Of a stretch of DNA of 47,908 nt, positions 7,678 through 17,900 are shown in pieces; the stretch's first letter is position 1, and every line of letters starts with the position of its first letter. A program made the translations under genes and the position numbers. A model generated the notes under the pieces. That model did not search any database, was not told the origin of the DNA, and was given only the letters and a program-made list of their open reading frames with translations. Source of the DNA: Myxococcales bacterium (lineage in GTDB: Bacteria > Myxococcota_A > Polyangia > Polyangiales > Polyangiaceae); contig JAJZQG010000036.1 of assembly GCA_021847645.1 (NCBI GenBank), forward strand, positions 1-47,908, in the 5' to 3' direction.

Positions 7678-10038
7678 ATGTCCAGTTTCCGTCGTCTCGC
7701 GTGGTCCGTCGTTGCGTCTGCGATCCTTGCTTCTGTGGTTGGCTGCAGCTCGGGCAGCTCGACCACGGGTAGTGCGGGTGCGGGAGGAGGAGCCGGCGCC
7801 ACGGGCGGGGCGGGCGGCAGCGGCGGAGTTGGGGGCAGCGGCGGCACGGGCGGCACGGCCGCGACGGGCGGCGGAGGCAGTGGCGGTGCGAATACCGGGG
7901 GCACGGGCGGCGCGGCCCTGCCGGACAACGATCACGACGGCTACGACCAGTCGGTCGACTGCAATGACAACGACCCGAATGTTCATCCCGGAGCTCTCGA
8001 GATCTGCAACGGGATCGACGACGACTGCAACGGGCTGATCGACGACGGTGTGCTCATCACGTGGTACAAGGACGGGGACGGCGACGGCTACGGCGTGGAT
8101 GACGCGGCCACGAACCAGCAGGGGTGCACCCAGCCCAACGGCTATTCGGCAGTTGCGGGCGATTGCGACGACACCTCGACTGCGGTGCATCCGGGGGCGG
8201 TGGAGGTGTGCAACGGGATCGACGACGACTGCAACGGCGTGATCGACGACGGCGTACAGACGACGTACTACCAGGACAATGACGGTGACGGCTACGGTGT
8301 CGACAATCCGGCCACGAACGTAGCGGCGTGCACGCAGCCGGCGGGCTACAGCACGGTGGCGGGAGATTGCAACGACGCGGACCCGGCGATCAACCCAGCG
8401 GCGACGGAGATCAACGGCAACAACGTCGATGAGAACTGCGACGGAACATTGGGGCTGTGCACGCCGTCGACGTGGAATTGCTCGGGCAACAGCGCGATGC
8501 AGTGCGACGCCACGGGCATGTACGGGACGCCGCAGGACTGCGGGGCGCTGGTATGCTCGAACTCGCTCGGGTGCGTGACGTGCCTGCCGGGGACGCAGGA
8601 CTGCCAGGGGAACACGGCGCGCACCTGCCTGGACGACGGCTCGGGGTGGACGACGGTGGATTGCGATCCGGTGATGGGCAGCTCGTGTGACCAGGGAGTG
8701 TGCACGGGACCGTGCTCGCCGCAGGTGTTGGGCATGAGCTACATCGGGTGCGAATACTACGCGACGGTGACCGAGCAGGCGGTGGCGTCGACGTTCCACT
8801 TCGCCGTTGCGGTGTCGAACTCCACATCGAATCAGGCCACGGTCACGATCGACAAGGGCGGCACCGCTGTCACGTCGGCAACGGTCGCGGCGAATTCGGT
8901 GCAAGTGATCACCCTGCCGTGGACGTCGCAGATGACGGCGACGGCCACGACGATTGGCTCGGGGGCGGACGCGGCCTATCGCGTGCGCACCACGCAGCCG
9001 GTGACGGTCTACCAGTTCAGCCCGCTAGAGTACCAGCTCAACGGCACCTTCAGCTACACGAACGATGCGTCGCTGCTGATCCCGACGAATGCGTGGCGGG
9101 ACGACTACATGGTAGCGGCGCGCAACTCCTGGTACTGGTCGGGCGGCATCTGGTATCCGGGCTTCTACGCGGTTGTGGCGTCGGAGGACAATACGCAGGT
9201 CACGCTGCTGCCCGGGCCGACGACTGGTGCGGTGGCTGCGGGGGCCGGCGTGGCCGCCAACGGCACGGGCACGATCACGCTGCAGCGCGGCCAGATTCTA
9301 CAGGTGGTGGGGGCGACGGGAAGCGGCAACTACGACCTAACCGGCACGCGGGTTCAGTCCACCAAGCCCATCCAGGTCATCGGCGGCCACAAGTGCACAT
9401 TCGTCCCGGCCAACGTGGGATATTGCGACCACCTCGAGGAGTCGATGTTTGGCGTGAAGACGCTCGGGATGGACTACCTCGTAACGTCTCCGCGCCTTCC
9501 GAACCAGGCCAGCCCGAAGGCCTCCTTCGTGCGCATCATCGCAACGGAAGCCGGCACCAACCTGGTCTACGACCCGCCCAACGGCGCCTGGCCGGCGTCG
9601 ATTGCGAACGCGGGCGGCTACGTGGAAATCGACTTGGCGGATTCGGCCCGCATCACTGCCGACAAGAAGATCCTGGTTGCCCAGTACATGAAGGGCCAGG
9701 ACGCCGGGGGCGGCTCGGGTGACCCCGCGATGGCAATCGCCGTGACCTCGCAACAGTTCCGCTCGAGCTACCTGTTCCACGCCCCGACCAACTACGAGAG
9801 CAACTTCGTCAACGTCGTGGCCCCGCACGGCGCGGCGGTCACGCTCGACGGTGCGGCGGTGACCGGCTTCACCGCCATCGGCGCGAGTGGCTTCGACGTG
9901 GCTCGAGTGCAGCTCGGCAACGTCAACGGGGGCAACCACCAGATATCGTCATCAGTGCCCGTGGGCATCACGGTGTACGGCTACGGCCAGTACACCAGCT
10001 ACTGGTACCCGGGCGGGCTGAACCTGGGAGACATCTGA
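7678..10038 (+). CDS. Surface lipoprotein with MopE-type repeats and IgGFc-binding-like domain
   Basis: A 786-residue predicted lipoprotein. The signal sequence ends in 'ASVVGCSSG', with the lipidated Cys at about residue 23. A Gly/Thr/Ala-rich linker (~30-80) follows. Then come three MopE-type Asp/Cys repeats, each with a D-x-D-x-D-G-Y start and a core such as 'CNGIDDDCNGLIDDG', a motif thought to bind metal, probably Ca2+. A short Cys-rich segment is next (~260-340), and the last ~430 residues ('CSPQVLGMSYIGCEYYATV' onward) resemble the IgGFc-binding N-terminal domain common in myxobacterial surface proteins. The domain name comes from the mucin-like mammalian protein and does not mean antibody binding here. 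The likely location is the outer membrane surface, possibly in adhesion. The start is supported by GGGAGG upstream. The gene converges on hrpA with only 5 bases between the stops. Confidence 0.85.
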   Translation: MSSFRRLAWSVVASAILASVVGCSSGSSTTGSAGAGGGAGATGGAGGSGGVGGSGGTGGTAATGGGGSGGANTGGTGGAALPDNDHDGYDQSVDCNDNDPNVHPGALEICNGIDDDCNGLIDDGVLITWYKDGDGDGYGVDDAATNQQGCTQPNGYSAVAGDCDDTSTAVHPGAVEVCNGIDDDCNGVIDDGVQTTYYQDNDGDGYGVDNPATNVAACTQPAGYSTVAGDCNDADPAINPAATEINGNNVDENCDGTLGLCTPSTWNCSGNSAMQCDATGMYGTPQDCGALVCSNSLGCVTCLPGTQDCQGNTARTCLDDGSGWTTVDCDPVMGSSCDQGVCTGPCSPQVLGMSYIGCEYYATVTEQAVASTFHFAVAVSNSTSNQATVTIDKGGTAVTSATVAANSVQVITLPWTSQMTATATTIGSGADAAYRVRTTQPVTVYQFSPLEYQLNGTFSYTNDASLLIPTNAWRDDYMVAARNSWYWSGGIWYPGFYAVVASEDNTQVTLLPGPTTGAVAAGAGVAANGTGTITLQRGQILQVVGATGSGNYDLTGTRVQSTKPIQVIGGHKCTFVPANVGYCDHLEESMFGVKTLGMDYLVTSPRLPNQASPKASFVRIIATEAGTNLVYDPPNGAWPASIANAGGYVEIDLADSARITADKKILVAQYMKGQDAGGGSGDPAMAIAVTSQQFRSSYLFHAPTNYESNFVNVVAPHGAAVTLDGAAVTGFTAIGASGFDVARVQLGNVNGGNHQISSSVPVGITVYGYGQYTSYWYPGGLNLGDI

Positions 10039-10043
10039 GCGGG

Positions 10044-13000
10044 CTAGCCCGACGTCAAGCTCTTCCACATGTCCGCGGCCTTCTGCGGCGAGACCGGCGT
10101 GGCGGTCTTGAGCTCGGGCGCGAACAGCAGCACGCGCAGCTCCTCCAGCATCCAGCGAAACGACTCCAGATCCTCGCCGGGCACGCCCCGGGCGCGCAGC
10201 GACGGGCCGCGCTCCTCCAGCGACCGCCACAGGGGAACCACTTGGGCCGCCTTGTCGGCGTCGCGCCTCGGGTCGTTGGGGAGGCGGTCGAGCCGGATCT
10301 GAATCCCACGCAGATAACGTGGAATCCGGGCGAGCCGAGCCCACGGCGTACGCTCGAACAGGCCGGGAGCCAACAGGGCCGGGATATGGGCTCTCGCGTC
10401 GTCCAGGGCGGCGCGCGAGGCGCCGGGCTTGCCGTCGAGACGGCGCAGCGTGGACTCGACCTTGGTGAGCACCGTGCCGATCTCCTGTGCCAGGGCAGTC
10501 ATTTCGGCCAGGCGGGGCTGCAGCGCAGATCGGCCTTTCTCCCAGCGGGCGAGGAATGCCGTCTTGTCGCGCGGCCAGCGCAACGGCTCGAGCAAGTCGA
10601 ACGTGTCGTCCAGGGCCCGCAAGGCGAGCTGGCGGCGGAGCTCCGACACATTGGACGCGACGTGCGCGGCGATCGCTGCCATGGGCAGGCTGCCGGGAAT
10701 GGCGCGTTCGAGCGCGCCTAGGCCTCCGCCGGTCGCAAGGAGAAACAGCCGGCGCAACCCGCCGTGGGTCGATCGCGTTGCCTCCTCGGGCGACGACATC
10801 GCTCGCAAGGATACCGCTGTACCGTCGTCGACCAGGGCTGGGTAGCAGAAGGCCGAGCCGCCGGCGACCTGGATGGAGACGCGCTCGGGCAGGGTTCCGA
10901 AGGTCCAGGAGACCAAGCCGGCGCGTTCCCACGCAACGCGGGTCGAGGCGGCCCACGTCTCGCGCGCCCGGGCGGCCAGCTTGTGCTGCAACGGCTTCAG
11001 ATCCCGTCCTTGTCCCAGTGTCTTTCCCGCGTCGTCGACGACCCGGAAGAAGAACCGCAAGTGCCACGGAAGCTCGTCGGGGCGCCACGCGTCGGGAGGC
11101 ACTCGCACCCCGGTCAGGGAGTGAACGTCCCGGGCCATCGTGGCGAGCATCGGTCCGTCGAAGGGCGCGTGCGCCGCGGCGATCTCCCGCGCTACGTCGC
11201 CGATCGGGGCGATCTCCTTGCGAATCGAGCGAGGAAGCGACTGGAGCAGCAGCAGGATCTTCTCTTCGTGCCAGGCGGGAATCGTCCACTCGAGCACGTC
11301 GGGATCGGCCTGTGCCAGAACCGCCAGGGGAAGCGTGAGCGTCACGCCGTCGTCGTCCTCGGACGGCTCGAACTTGTAGGTCAGAGGAAAAGTCGTGCCG
11401 TACAGCGATATCGCGTCGGGATACCGGGTGCGATTCAGGTCCGACGCTTCGCCCTGGAGCACGTCGGCGAGCGAGAGCTTCAGCACGTCGGGGTTGTCGA
11501 ACTCGGCCTTCTTGCGCCAAGCCTCGAAGCTCTTGCCGCTCGACACGTCGTCGGGCACGCGTGCGTCGAAGAAGGGCAGGAGCGCGTCCTCGTCGAACAT
11601 CATGTCGCTTCGGCGGGCCTTGTCGCGGAGCCGGCGGGCCTCGTCGAGGACGTTGCGGTTGTGCTCGAAGAACTTGCCGCGGGAGGTGTATTCGCCTCGC
11701 ACCAGGGCGTGCAGCAGGAACAGCTGACGGGCCGCCACGGGGTTGATCGGGGCGAAGGGAACGCGGCGGTCGTGCACGATCGGCAGGCCGAAGAGGCTGA
11801 CCTGCTCACGGACGACGACATGCGCCGAGCGCTCTTCCCAATGGGGGTCGGCGTAGCTTCTCTTGCACAAGGGACCGGCGATGTCCTCGAGCCACGCCGG
11901 ATCGAGCACGGCGGCGGTGCGCGCGAAGGGCTGGGACGTCTCCACGAGCTCCGCGGCGAACACCCAGGCCGGCGGCTTCTTTGCGAGGGACGAGGACGGA
12001 TGGAGCACGAAGCGGGTCTGTCTTGCGCCGGCGTAGGACCGCTTGTCGGATTGCCACATACCGATGCGGCCGAGCAGGCCGGCCAGCAGGGCGCGGTGGA
12101 TTGTGTCGCCGGTGGCGGGGGAGTCATCGGCGTTCCAACCCAGCTCGCGGCCGCGCTCCAGGAGCTGGGCGTGGATGTCGGCCCACTCGCGCATTCGCAG
12201 GAACGACACGAAGTTGTCACGGCAGAGCTTTCGCAGCTGGCTCTGCGACGATCGGCCCCGGGCGTCGTGGTACCACTGCCACAGCTTCAGGAGAGACACG
12301 AAATCGGAGGCCTCGTCGCGGAACTTCCGATGGGCCTCGTCGGCTTGCTTCTGGGCGGAAAACGGCCGCTCCCGTGGATCCTGCACCGACAGGGCCGCCG
12401 CGATGATGGACACCTCTCGCAGACACCGTCGCTCGTGCGCCGCCAACAGCATGCGTCCGAGCCGCGGATCGAGGGGCAGCGCGGCGAGCTTGCGTCCGAC
12501 CTCGGTCGGCTCGCCCTGCTCGTCGATCGCCCCGAGCTCCTCGAGCACGCGGTAGCCGTCGTCGATCGCACGCTTGGAGGGCGGGTCGAGGAAGGGAAAG
12601 GACTCCACGCGTCCGAGCCCCAGGGCCTTCATCTGCAGGATGACGCCGGCCAGGCCGACGCGCTGGATCTCCGGGATGGCGTAGGGCGCGCGGTTGCCGA
12701 AGTCGTCTTCGTCGTAGAGCCGATAGCACACGCCGCTGCGCACGCGGCCGGCGCGGCCCTTGCGCTGATCGGCGGAGGCGCGAGAGACCGGCTCGACCAG
12801 CAGCTGCGTCATGCCGGTACGCGGCTGATAGCGCTTGATACGTGCCAATCCGGCGTCGACCACGAACGCGATGCCGGGGATGGTCAACGAGGTCTCCGCC
12901 ACATTGGTCGCCAGCACAACGCGCCGCTCGGGCGAGGTCTGGAACACGCGGAGCTGCTCGTGTTGGGGCAGTCGGCCGTACAACGGCAGCAGGGCGGTGT

Positions 13001-13751
13001 GGCGGTACGGGCGCGCTTCGAGCGCGTCGCAGGCCTCCTGGATCTCGCGTTCGCCCGGCAGGAACACCAGCACGTCGCCTCGCGGGTCGAGCTCGGTGAT
13101 CTCGTCGAGGGCGCGAGCGATCGCGTCGGGCAGGTCCTCGTCGGGCAGGGCGGGGTGGTAGACGACTTCGACCGGGTAGGTGCGGCCGGAGACCTCGATG
13201 ACGGGAGCACCGTGGAAGAACGAAGAGAAGCGGTCGGTCTCGAGGGTGGCGGAGCTGACGATGACGCGCAGGTCCGGGCGCCGGGGCAGCAGCTGCCGCA
13301 GATAGCCGAGCAGGAAGTCGATGTTGAGGCTGCGCTCGTGGGCCTCGTCGATCATGACGGTGTCATAGCCGCGCAGCTGGGGGTCGCTATGCAGCTCGGC
13401 GAGCAGGATGCCGTCGGTGACGAACTTGACGTAGGTGTCTGGGGAGGTCTTGTCGGAGAAGCGAATCTTGAAGCCGACCTCGCGTCCGAGCTCGACACCG
13501 AGCTCTTGGGCGACGCGGGCGGCGACGCTGGTGGCGGCGATGCGGCGGGGCTGGGTAACGGCAATTCTGCCGCGCAGTCCGCGGCCCATGGCGAGGCACA
13601 GCTTGGGAAGCTGGGTGGTCTTGCCGGAGCCCGTCTCGCCGGCCACGACCACGACCTGGTGATCGTGGAGGGCGCGGGCAATGTCGTGCACGCGGGTGCT
13701 GATGGGCAGCTCGGGCGGGAACGAGACGGGGTGGGAGGGGGACGGGCACAC
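10044..13751 (-). CDS. hrpA: ATP-dependent RNA helicase HrpA (DEAH box)
   Basis: A full-length 1235-residue DEAH-box helicase. Motif I 'GETGSGKT' is at residues 38-45, motif II DEAH at 135-138 ('MIDEAHERS'), motif III SAT at ~167-169, and motif VI 'QRKGRAGRVRSG' at roughly 330. The helicase-associated and OB-type region follows, and the C-terminal ~600 residues carry the DUF3418 extension typical of bacterial HrpA rather than HrpB. HrpA unwinds RNA secondary structure and in E. coli helps resolve stalled or colliding ribosomes and process fimbrial mRNA. The start ATG at 13751 gives only a short N-terminus before the ATPase, as in the shorter family members. Nothing about the gene looks damaged. 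The antisense strand has a very long open frame, explained by the GC-rich codon bias. Confidence 0.95.
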   Translation of the reverse strand: MCPSPSHPVSFPPELPISTRVHDIARALHDHQVVVVAGETGSGKTTQLPKLCLAMGRGLRGRIAVTQPRRIAATSVAARVAQELGVELGREVGFKIRFSDKTSPDTYVKFVTDGILLAELHSDPQLRGYDTVMIDEAHERSLNIDFLLGYLRQLLPRRPDLRVIVSSATLETDRFSSFFHGAPVIEVSGRTYPVEVVYHPALPDEDLPDAIARALDEITELDPRGDVLVFLPGEREIQEACDALEARPYRHTALLPLYGRLPQHEQLRVFQTSPERRVVLATNVAETSLTIPGIAFVVDAGLARIKRYQPRTGMTQLLVEPVSRASADQRKGRAGRVRSGVCYRLYDEDDFGNRAPYAIPEIQRVGLAGVILQMKALGLGRVESFPFLDPPSKRAIDDGYRVLEELGAIDEQGEPTEVGRKLAALPLDPRLGRMLLAAHERRCLREVSIIAAALSVQDPRERPFSAQKQADEAHRKFRDEASDFVSLLKLWQWYHDARGRSSQSQLRKLCRDNFVSFLRMREWADIHAQLLERGRELGWNADDSPATGDTIHRALLAGLLGRIGMWQSDKRSYAGARQTRFVLHPSSSLAKKPPAWVFAAELVETSQPFARTAAVLDPAWLEDIAGPLCKRSYADPHWEERSAHVVVREQVSLFGLPIVHDRRVPFAPINPVAARQLFLLHALVRGEYTSRGKFFEHNRNVLDEARRLRDKARRSDMMFDEDALLPFFDARVPDDVSSGKSFEAWRKKAEFDNPDVLKLSLADVLQGEASDLNRTRYPDAISLYGTTFPLTYKFEPSEDDDGVTLTLPLAVLAQADPDVLEWTIPAWHEEKILLLLQSLPRSIRKEIAPIGDVAREIAAAHAPFDGPMLATMARDVHSLTGVRVPPDAWRPDELPWHLRFFFRVVDDAGKTLGQGRDLKPLQHKLAARARETWAASTRVAWERAGLVSWTFGTLPERVSIQVAGGSAFCYPALVDDGTAVSLRAMSSPEEATRSTHGGLRRLFLLATGGGLGALERAIPGSLPMAAIAAHVASNVSELRRQLALRALDDTFDLLEPLRWPRDKTAFLARWEKGRSALQPRLAEMTALAQEIGTVLTKVESTLRRLDGKPGASRAALDDARAHIPALLAPGLFERTPWARLARIPRYLRGIQIRLDRLPNDPRRDADKAAQVVPLWRSLEERGPSLRARGVPGEDLESFRWMLEELRVLLFAPELKTATPVSPQKAADMWKSLTSG

Positions 13752-13884
13752 GGCCGGGCGTTCGTAGCACGCGAAGGCCCGGAATCAATGGGAGTGTGCG
13801 CAGTTCGGATTGCAGCGACCGCGGAGGTGAATGGACGTTGTCGCGTGCCGGACCCAGCGGCTCATCGGCCACGGTCCGCGGGGA

Positions 13885-14253
13885 TCAGGAGTGTGGCTGT
13901 GCCGAGCGGCTCGAGCCGGGCCTCAGGGCTTGATAGACGCGCTGAGCGACGTGCCGTTCCGCGCGCGGGATGGTGACGGCGACGGTGCGGATGGGAAAGA
14001 GCATCACGGCTTCCGCGGTGTGGACCGGAGCGGCTTCGAAGGTTGCGGCGGATTGGGAGAGGAAGGGAGGGCAGCCGCCGATCTCGAAGCCGGCCACGAC
14101 GGTGATGAGGAGCCCGCCCGCGACGGCGCCCAGCCATGACCACGGCCATTGGTGAGGTGGGTCAGCATGTCCGGTGGGCGAACCGGTAACGCTCCCGTCA
14201 GCACGGGCCGTGCGAGTATCGGGGACGGACGCGTCGTTGTCGAGATTGCTCAT
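13885..14253 (-). CDS. Small single-pass membrane protein, unknown
   Basis: A 122-residue hypothetical protein. The open frame runs further upstream (to 14574), but I chose the ATG at 14253 because a GAGGTG ribosome site lies just before it and the longer version would overlap the divergent RAM-domain gene. Residues 1-35 are polar and rich in Asp, Thr and Gly. A hydrophobic stretch 'LGAVAGGLLITVVAGFEIGG' (~44-63) is a likely membrane span. The remainder has a short hydrophobic strand pattern ('AVMLFPIRTVAVTIP') and an Arg/Ser tail. I do not recognise a family. It is probably a real gene given codon use and ribosome site, but this is not certain. Confidence 0.5.
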   Translation of the reverse strand: MSNLDNDASVPDTRTARADGSVTGSPTGHADPPHQWPWSWLGAVAGGLLITVVAGFEIGGCPPFLSQSAATFEAAPVHTAEAVMLFPIRTVAVTIPRAERHVAQRVYQALRPGSSRSAQPHS

Positions 14254-14564
14254 GTCACACCTCGGAGGCTTGCAGGACAGTCCGCTCCATCCCGAACACA
14301 CCGGTCTACGAGAGATCGCACGGCCGCGATGCTGTGCGCAGCCACGGGCGGGCTCGCACGTTTCAACAGCGGGTCGACGAGATCCATTCCCCGGCCGCCT
14401 CATGGCGTGGTGGGCGGCGTCTTCATTCGCGTCCAGGGCAGGCACCAGGCAGGCCGCGGGTGCTTTTGCGCAAACGGGCTTGAAGCGTTTGGGGTCGACG
14501 GGTCGCGGTCTGTGTGTATGATGAAAGCGGGGTTTGCGGGGCGCATTGCGTCCGGGAGGGCAAC
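14254..14564. promoter_or_regulatory. 311-base divergent intergenic region
   Basis: This region separates the leftward small membrane protein from the rightward RAM-domain gene and must hold both promoters. A TATGAT hexamer at 14517-14522 lies about 43 bases before the RAM-domain ATG and could be a -10 box, but there is no well-spaced -35 partner. GGGAGGG at 14554-14560 is the ribosome site of the RAM-domain gene. I see no other gene or repeat. Confidence 0.35.
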
Positions 14565-14807
14565 ATGATTTCAACGGCGTATCTCTTGATCAGGGTCGAA
14601 CCAAGCATGGCGCGGAAGGTCTACGATGCGCTCCAGCGAATGTCCGGCGTGCAGCACCTGGACGTGATCTCGGGACCCTACGACATCATCGCGGTCGTGC
14701 AGGGGGCGGACTTCACGCACATCGGGAGGCTCGTGCTCGACAGGGTGCAGCATATCGAGGGGATCAGCGAGACGGTGACGTGCGGTGTGATTCCGATCGA
14801 GCAGTAG
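14565..14807 (+). CDS. Stand-alone RAM (Lrp/AsnC ligand-binding) domain protein
   Basis: An 80-residue protein that is essentially one Lrp/AsnC C-terminal (RAM) domain without a DNA-binding helix-turn-helix. The pattern is a first strand 'STAYLLIRVEP', the helix 'MARKVYDALQRM', then 'GVQHLDVISGPYDIIAVVQG', 'IGRLVLDRVQHIEGISETVT' and the final strand 'CGVIPIEQ'. Stand-alone RAM proteins form ring-like oligomers that bind amino acids or similar ligands, or pair with other partners. I chose the ATG at 14565, preceded by GGGAGGG, over an upstream ATG at 14514 that adds 17 residues not seen in the family. It lies about 100 bases upstream of the STAND/FHA gene on the same strand and could be co-transcribed with it; that is inference. 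Confidence 0.85.
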   Translation: MISTAYLLIRVEPSMARKVYDALQRMSGVQHLDVISGPYDIIAVVQGADFTHIGRLVLDRVQHIEGISETVTCGVIPIEQ

Positions 14808-14908
14808 CGCGCTGGTAGCTCGGGCGGCGGTGTCCCCATTGTGGCTTTGCGCACGCTGTGGTTAGCTGCGCGATCGCCAAACCTCCATCCAGCCAGGAAA
14901 GGACCGTC

Positions 14909-17900
14909 ATGCCGCGGTGCCCGTTGCACGTGCAGGAGGATCTCGAGCCCAAGCGAAAGGGCTGGTTCTGCGAGGAGTGCGGGGCGATCGTGGTCGACTA
15001 CCAGCAGGTGCCCCTTCCAGCCGACGTCGCGCCGGCGGACATGCGGGGCGGCGTCGAGGACCCGGCCGACACCGGAGGCGCCCACGAGGAGATCACGCGT
15101 CCGCGGCCCGTGGTCGCGGCGCCGCTCGGTGAAGCCGCCGAGCCGCTCGACGATCCGCCGAGCTGGGACCTGCTGGCGCGGAGCTCTCGGGACGCGGCTC
15201 GGAGCACCATCGCGCGGATCGGTCGTGGCCGGCGTGATCCGGACCTGTACGTGGAGCGTGCCGGGGTCGACGAAGCCGTGTCGGCTGCGGCGCTGCGGGA
15301 GAAGCGAGCGGTCCTGATCGTGGGTGGACCGGGCACCGGCAAGACGACATGGGCATGCCGGTGGGTGGGCTCCTTGCTGAACGATGGGAGCGCGGACGAT
15401 GCCGTGCTGTTCGTCTCGGGCCCCGGCGCATGGCGAGCCGCGGGCAAGAAGGGCACCGATTTGCTGTCCGGCCTGGTCGGCGCTGCCGGCTTGAAGCCCG
15501 GAGTGGTTGCCTCTGTGCCCGAGTTGATCGCGCGTTGGGCCGCCGAGCGGCGCGCGGGCGACGATGAGCGGGCCGCTTCACGCAGGCTGATCGTCGTGCT
15601 CGACGGCCTCGACGAAGCCTCTGCCGGTGACGTGCTGTTCGGGGAGATCGACGCGTTTGTCGAGGAGATCGGGCGAAACGCATGGATTCGGCTGATCATG
15701 ACGATGCGCCGCGCGACCTACGACGCTGCATCGGACCGCCAGCCGTGGGCCCCGGAGCCGCCGTGCCCGTTCCGCACCGTGGCGCGACTGGTGACGTTCT
15801 ACGATACGGCAACCAGGCAGGTGTTGCCCTATGTGGAACTGCGTCCTTGGCGCAAGGAGACCGAGGCGCGAAGCGCCTACGAGGTGATGCAGCGCAGCTC
15901 GCCGGACGCGAGCGCGGCGTTCCGGTGGGAGAAGCTCACGCCCGCCCTGAGACGGCTGCTGTGCACGCCCTGGTGCCTGCCGGTGTTCCACGATGCGTTT
16001 GCCGGTGTCGACGAAGCGCCGTCATCGCTCGATGCGATCAGCCTGGGCCACGCCTGGTTCGACTCGCTGGAGCGGACCGTCCCGGGGTTGGGCAAGCTGC
16101 TCGACGAAATCGGATCGGCGGCCATGCACGCGCGTCGTCTCGACGTGATTGACAATGCGATAGCGGGGTGGAGCGCAGCGCAAGGCGATGACGGGCAGAG
16201 GCGGGTGGCTGCGTTGCAGTCTTGCGGGCTGCTCTCTTGGGACGCGTCGGGAACGCACTTCCGACACGACCGCATCGCGGAAGTGGTGCTTGCCCGGGAG
16301 CTGATGCGCAGAATCGCCCCACGCGTGGTGCCGTCGGCCGACGTGCTGTCGACATGGGCAAGGAGCGCAGGAACGCTGCAAGGGGCAGAAGCCTTTCCCG
16401 CGCTTGCGGGAGCGCTCGAGCTGCTGGTGACTCGTTGGGTGACCGACGGTGAGTCCGGGTTCATCCTGTCGCTGCTGGACCTGGAGCAGGACGACGTGAG
16501 ACAACGGCTGGTGGCGGCCAGCCTACGCGCGTTGGGGGCTGGCTGGGGCGACCAGGAGCAGGCGGGGCCTGCGGCGACGCGGCTGCTCGACGTGCTCGAG
16601 ACGGCGTCGTCCAAGCCGGAGCGCGCCAGGCGTTTGCTGAGGGCGGCGTGGAGCAGTGTTGCGTGGCTACAGGGGCGGGGGTTTGGGCGCGCAGCCGGGG
16701 AGCTCGTTGGCCTGCTGGTGGCACTGGCCCGCGGGATGATCGGCCGCACGGTGGACGGGGCCGACAAGCAGTGGCTGGGGCGCGCGCTATGTGCGTTGGC
16801 GGGGCGGGCGGAGCAGCTGGGCAATCGCGATGAGGCTCTCGGCTGTGTCCAAGACGCGCTTCGGCTGGCGGGTGACGGCACGGCGGGCGGCAGGCCCGAT
16901 GCGGAGTGGCTGCGGGTCCAGGCGATGTCGCTGCTGCAGCTGGCGGCCATGGTCCGATCGGATGGGAACCCGGCCGACGCGCGCACGCGGGGCGAGGAAG
17001 CGTTGCGCGCGGCGCGCAAGCTGGTCGAGCTGCAGGGCAGCGAGGTGTCGTCGCACAAGTTGTTGATCCAAACGTTGCTTTCGCTCGCCGATGCGGCGCT
17101 GGAGGCGGGCAATCCGGTCCAGGCGCGCGGCTGTGCGGACGAAGCGGAGCGCGCCGCGCGGCTGGCCGCGGAGAGCTTCGGCCGGGATGCGCAGCTGCGT
17201 CGGTTGCGGTTGGACTCGCAGGCCGTCCTGGCGCGCGTGTGCCGAGCGGAACAGGACGTCGCGGCGGCGCGGGAGCTGACCGATTCGGCACTGCGGTCGT
17301 CGCGCAAGCTCGTGCGCGGAGAGCCCCAGCGCGTGGACTACCGACTCGAACTGGCTGCCATGCTCGAAGGCCACGCGGCGCACTTGCTTGCCGAGCACGA
17401 GGGCGACCTGGCGCGAAGAGCGTTGGACGAGGCGGCCGGTCTGATGATTGCGCTGGTGGAGGCGCATCCGGACCAGACCACGTGGCTGCGACAGGTGTCG
17501 CAGCTGCTGGTGACGTTGGGCTTGGTGTTGCGTACTCGGGGCGAATCCGAGTCGTCGCGCGCGTGTTTCGAAGAGGCGGTGCGCCACGCGCGTACGTACG
17601 CCGGCCGGGCCCACTCCCCAACAGTGGGCAGCGAGTTGGTGATGGCGCTGGCGCAGCTGGGGCACCTGGAAGCCGCGGAAGGGCGGCGATCGGAGGCGCG
17701 GCGTGCCTTCCGCGAAGCGCTCGAGATCGTGCGCGCTCTGGACGCGTCGGGTGCCCGACTCGACGATCTGCCGCGGGTGGCTGCCATGCTCTTGAGCGAG
17801 CTGGGGCGCCTGGCCGCGGAGGACGGCGACGTGGAGAGCGCCCGGTGGCACGTGGGCGAGGCGCTGAAACAGCTGACGGCGTACATGGCAGTGGGGCCGG

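Noticed and set aside
10040..10051. Bidirectional terminator at CGGGCTAGCCCG between convergent genes
   Set aside because: The 12-bp palindrome is perfect but gives only a 4-bp stem and no T-tract on either side; it overlaps the hrpA stop codon and may be coincidental.
10764..13976. 1070-residue open frame on the plus strand
   Set aside because: It is exactly antisense to hrpA, has Gly/Arg/Val-biased residues and no domain. Long antisense frames are expected at this GC content.
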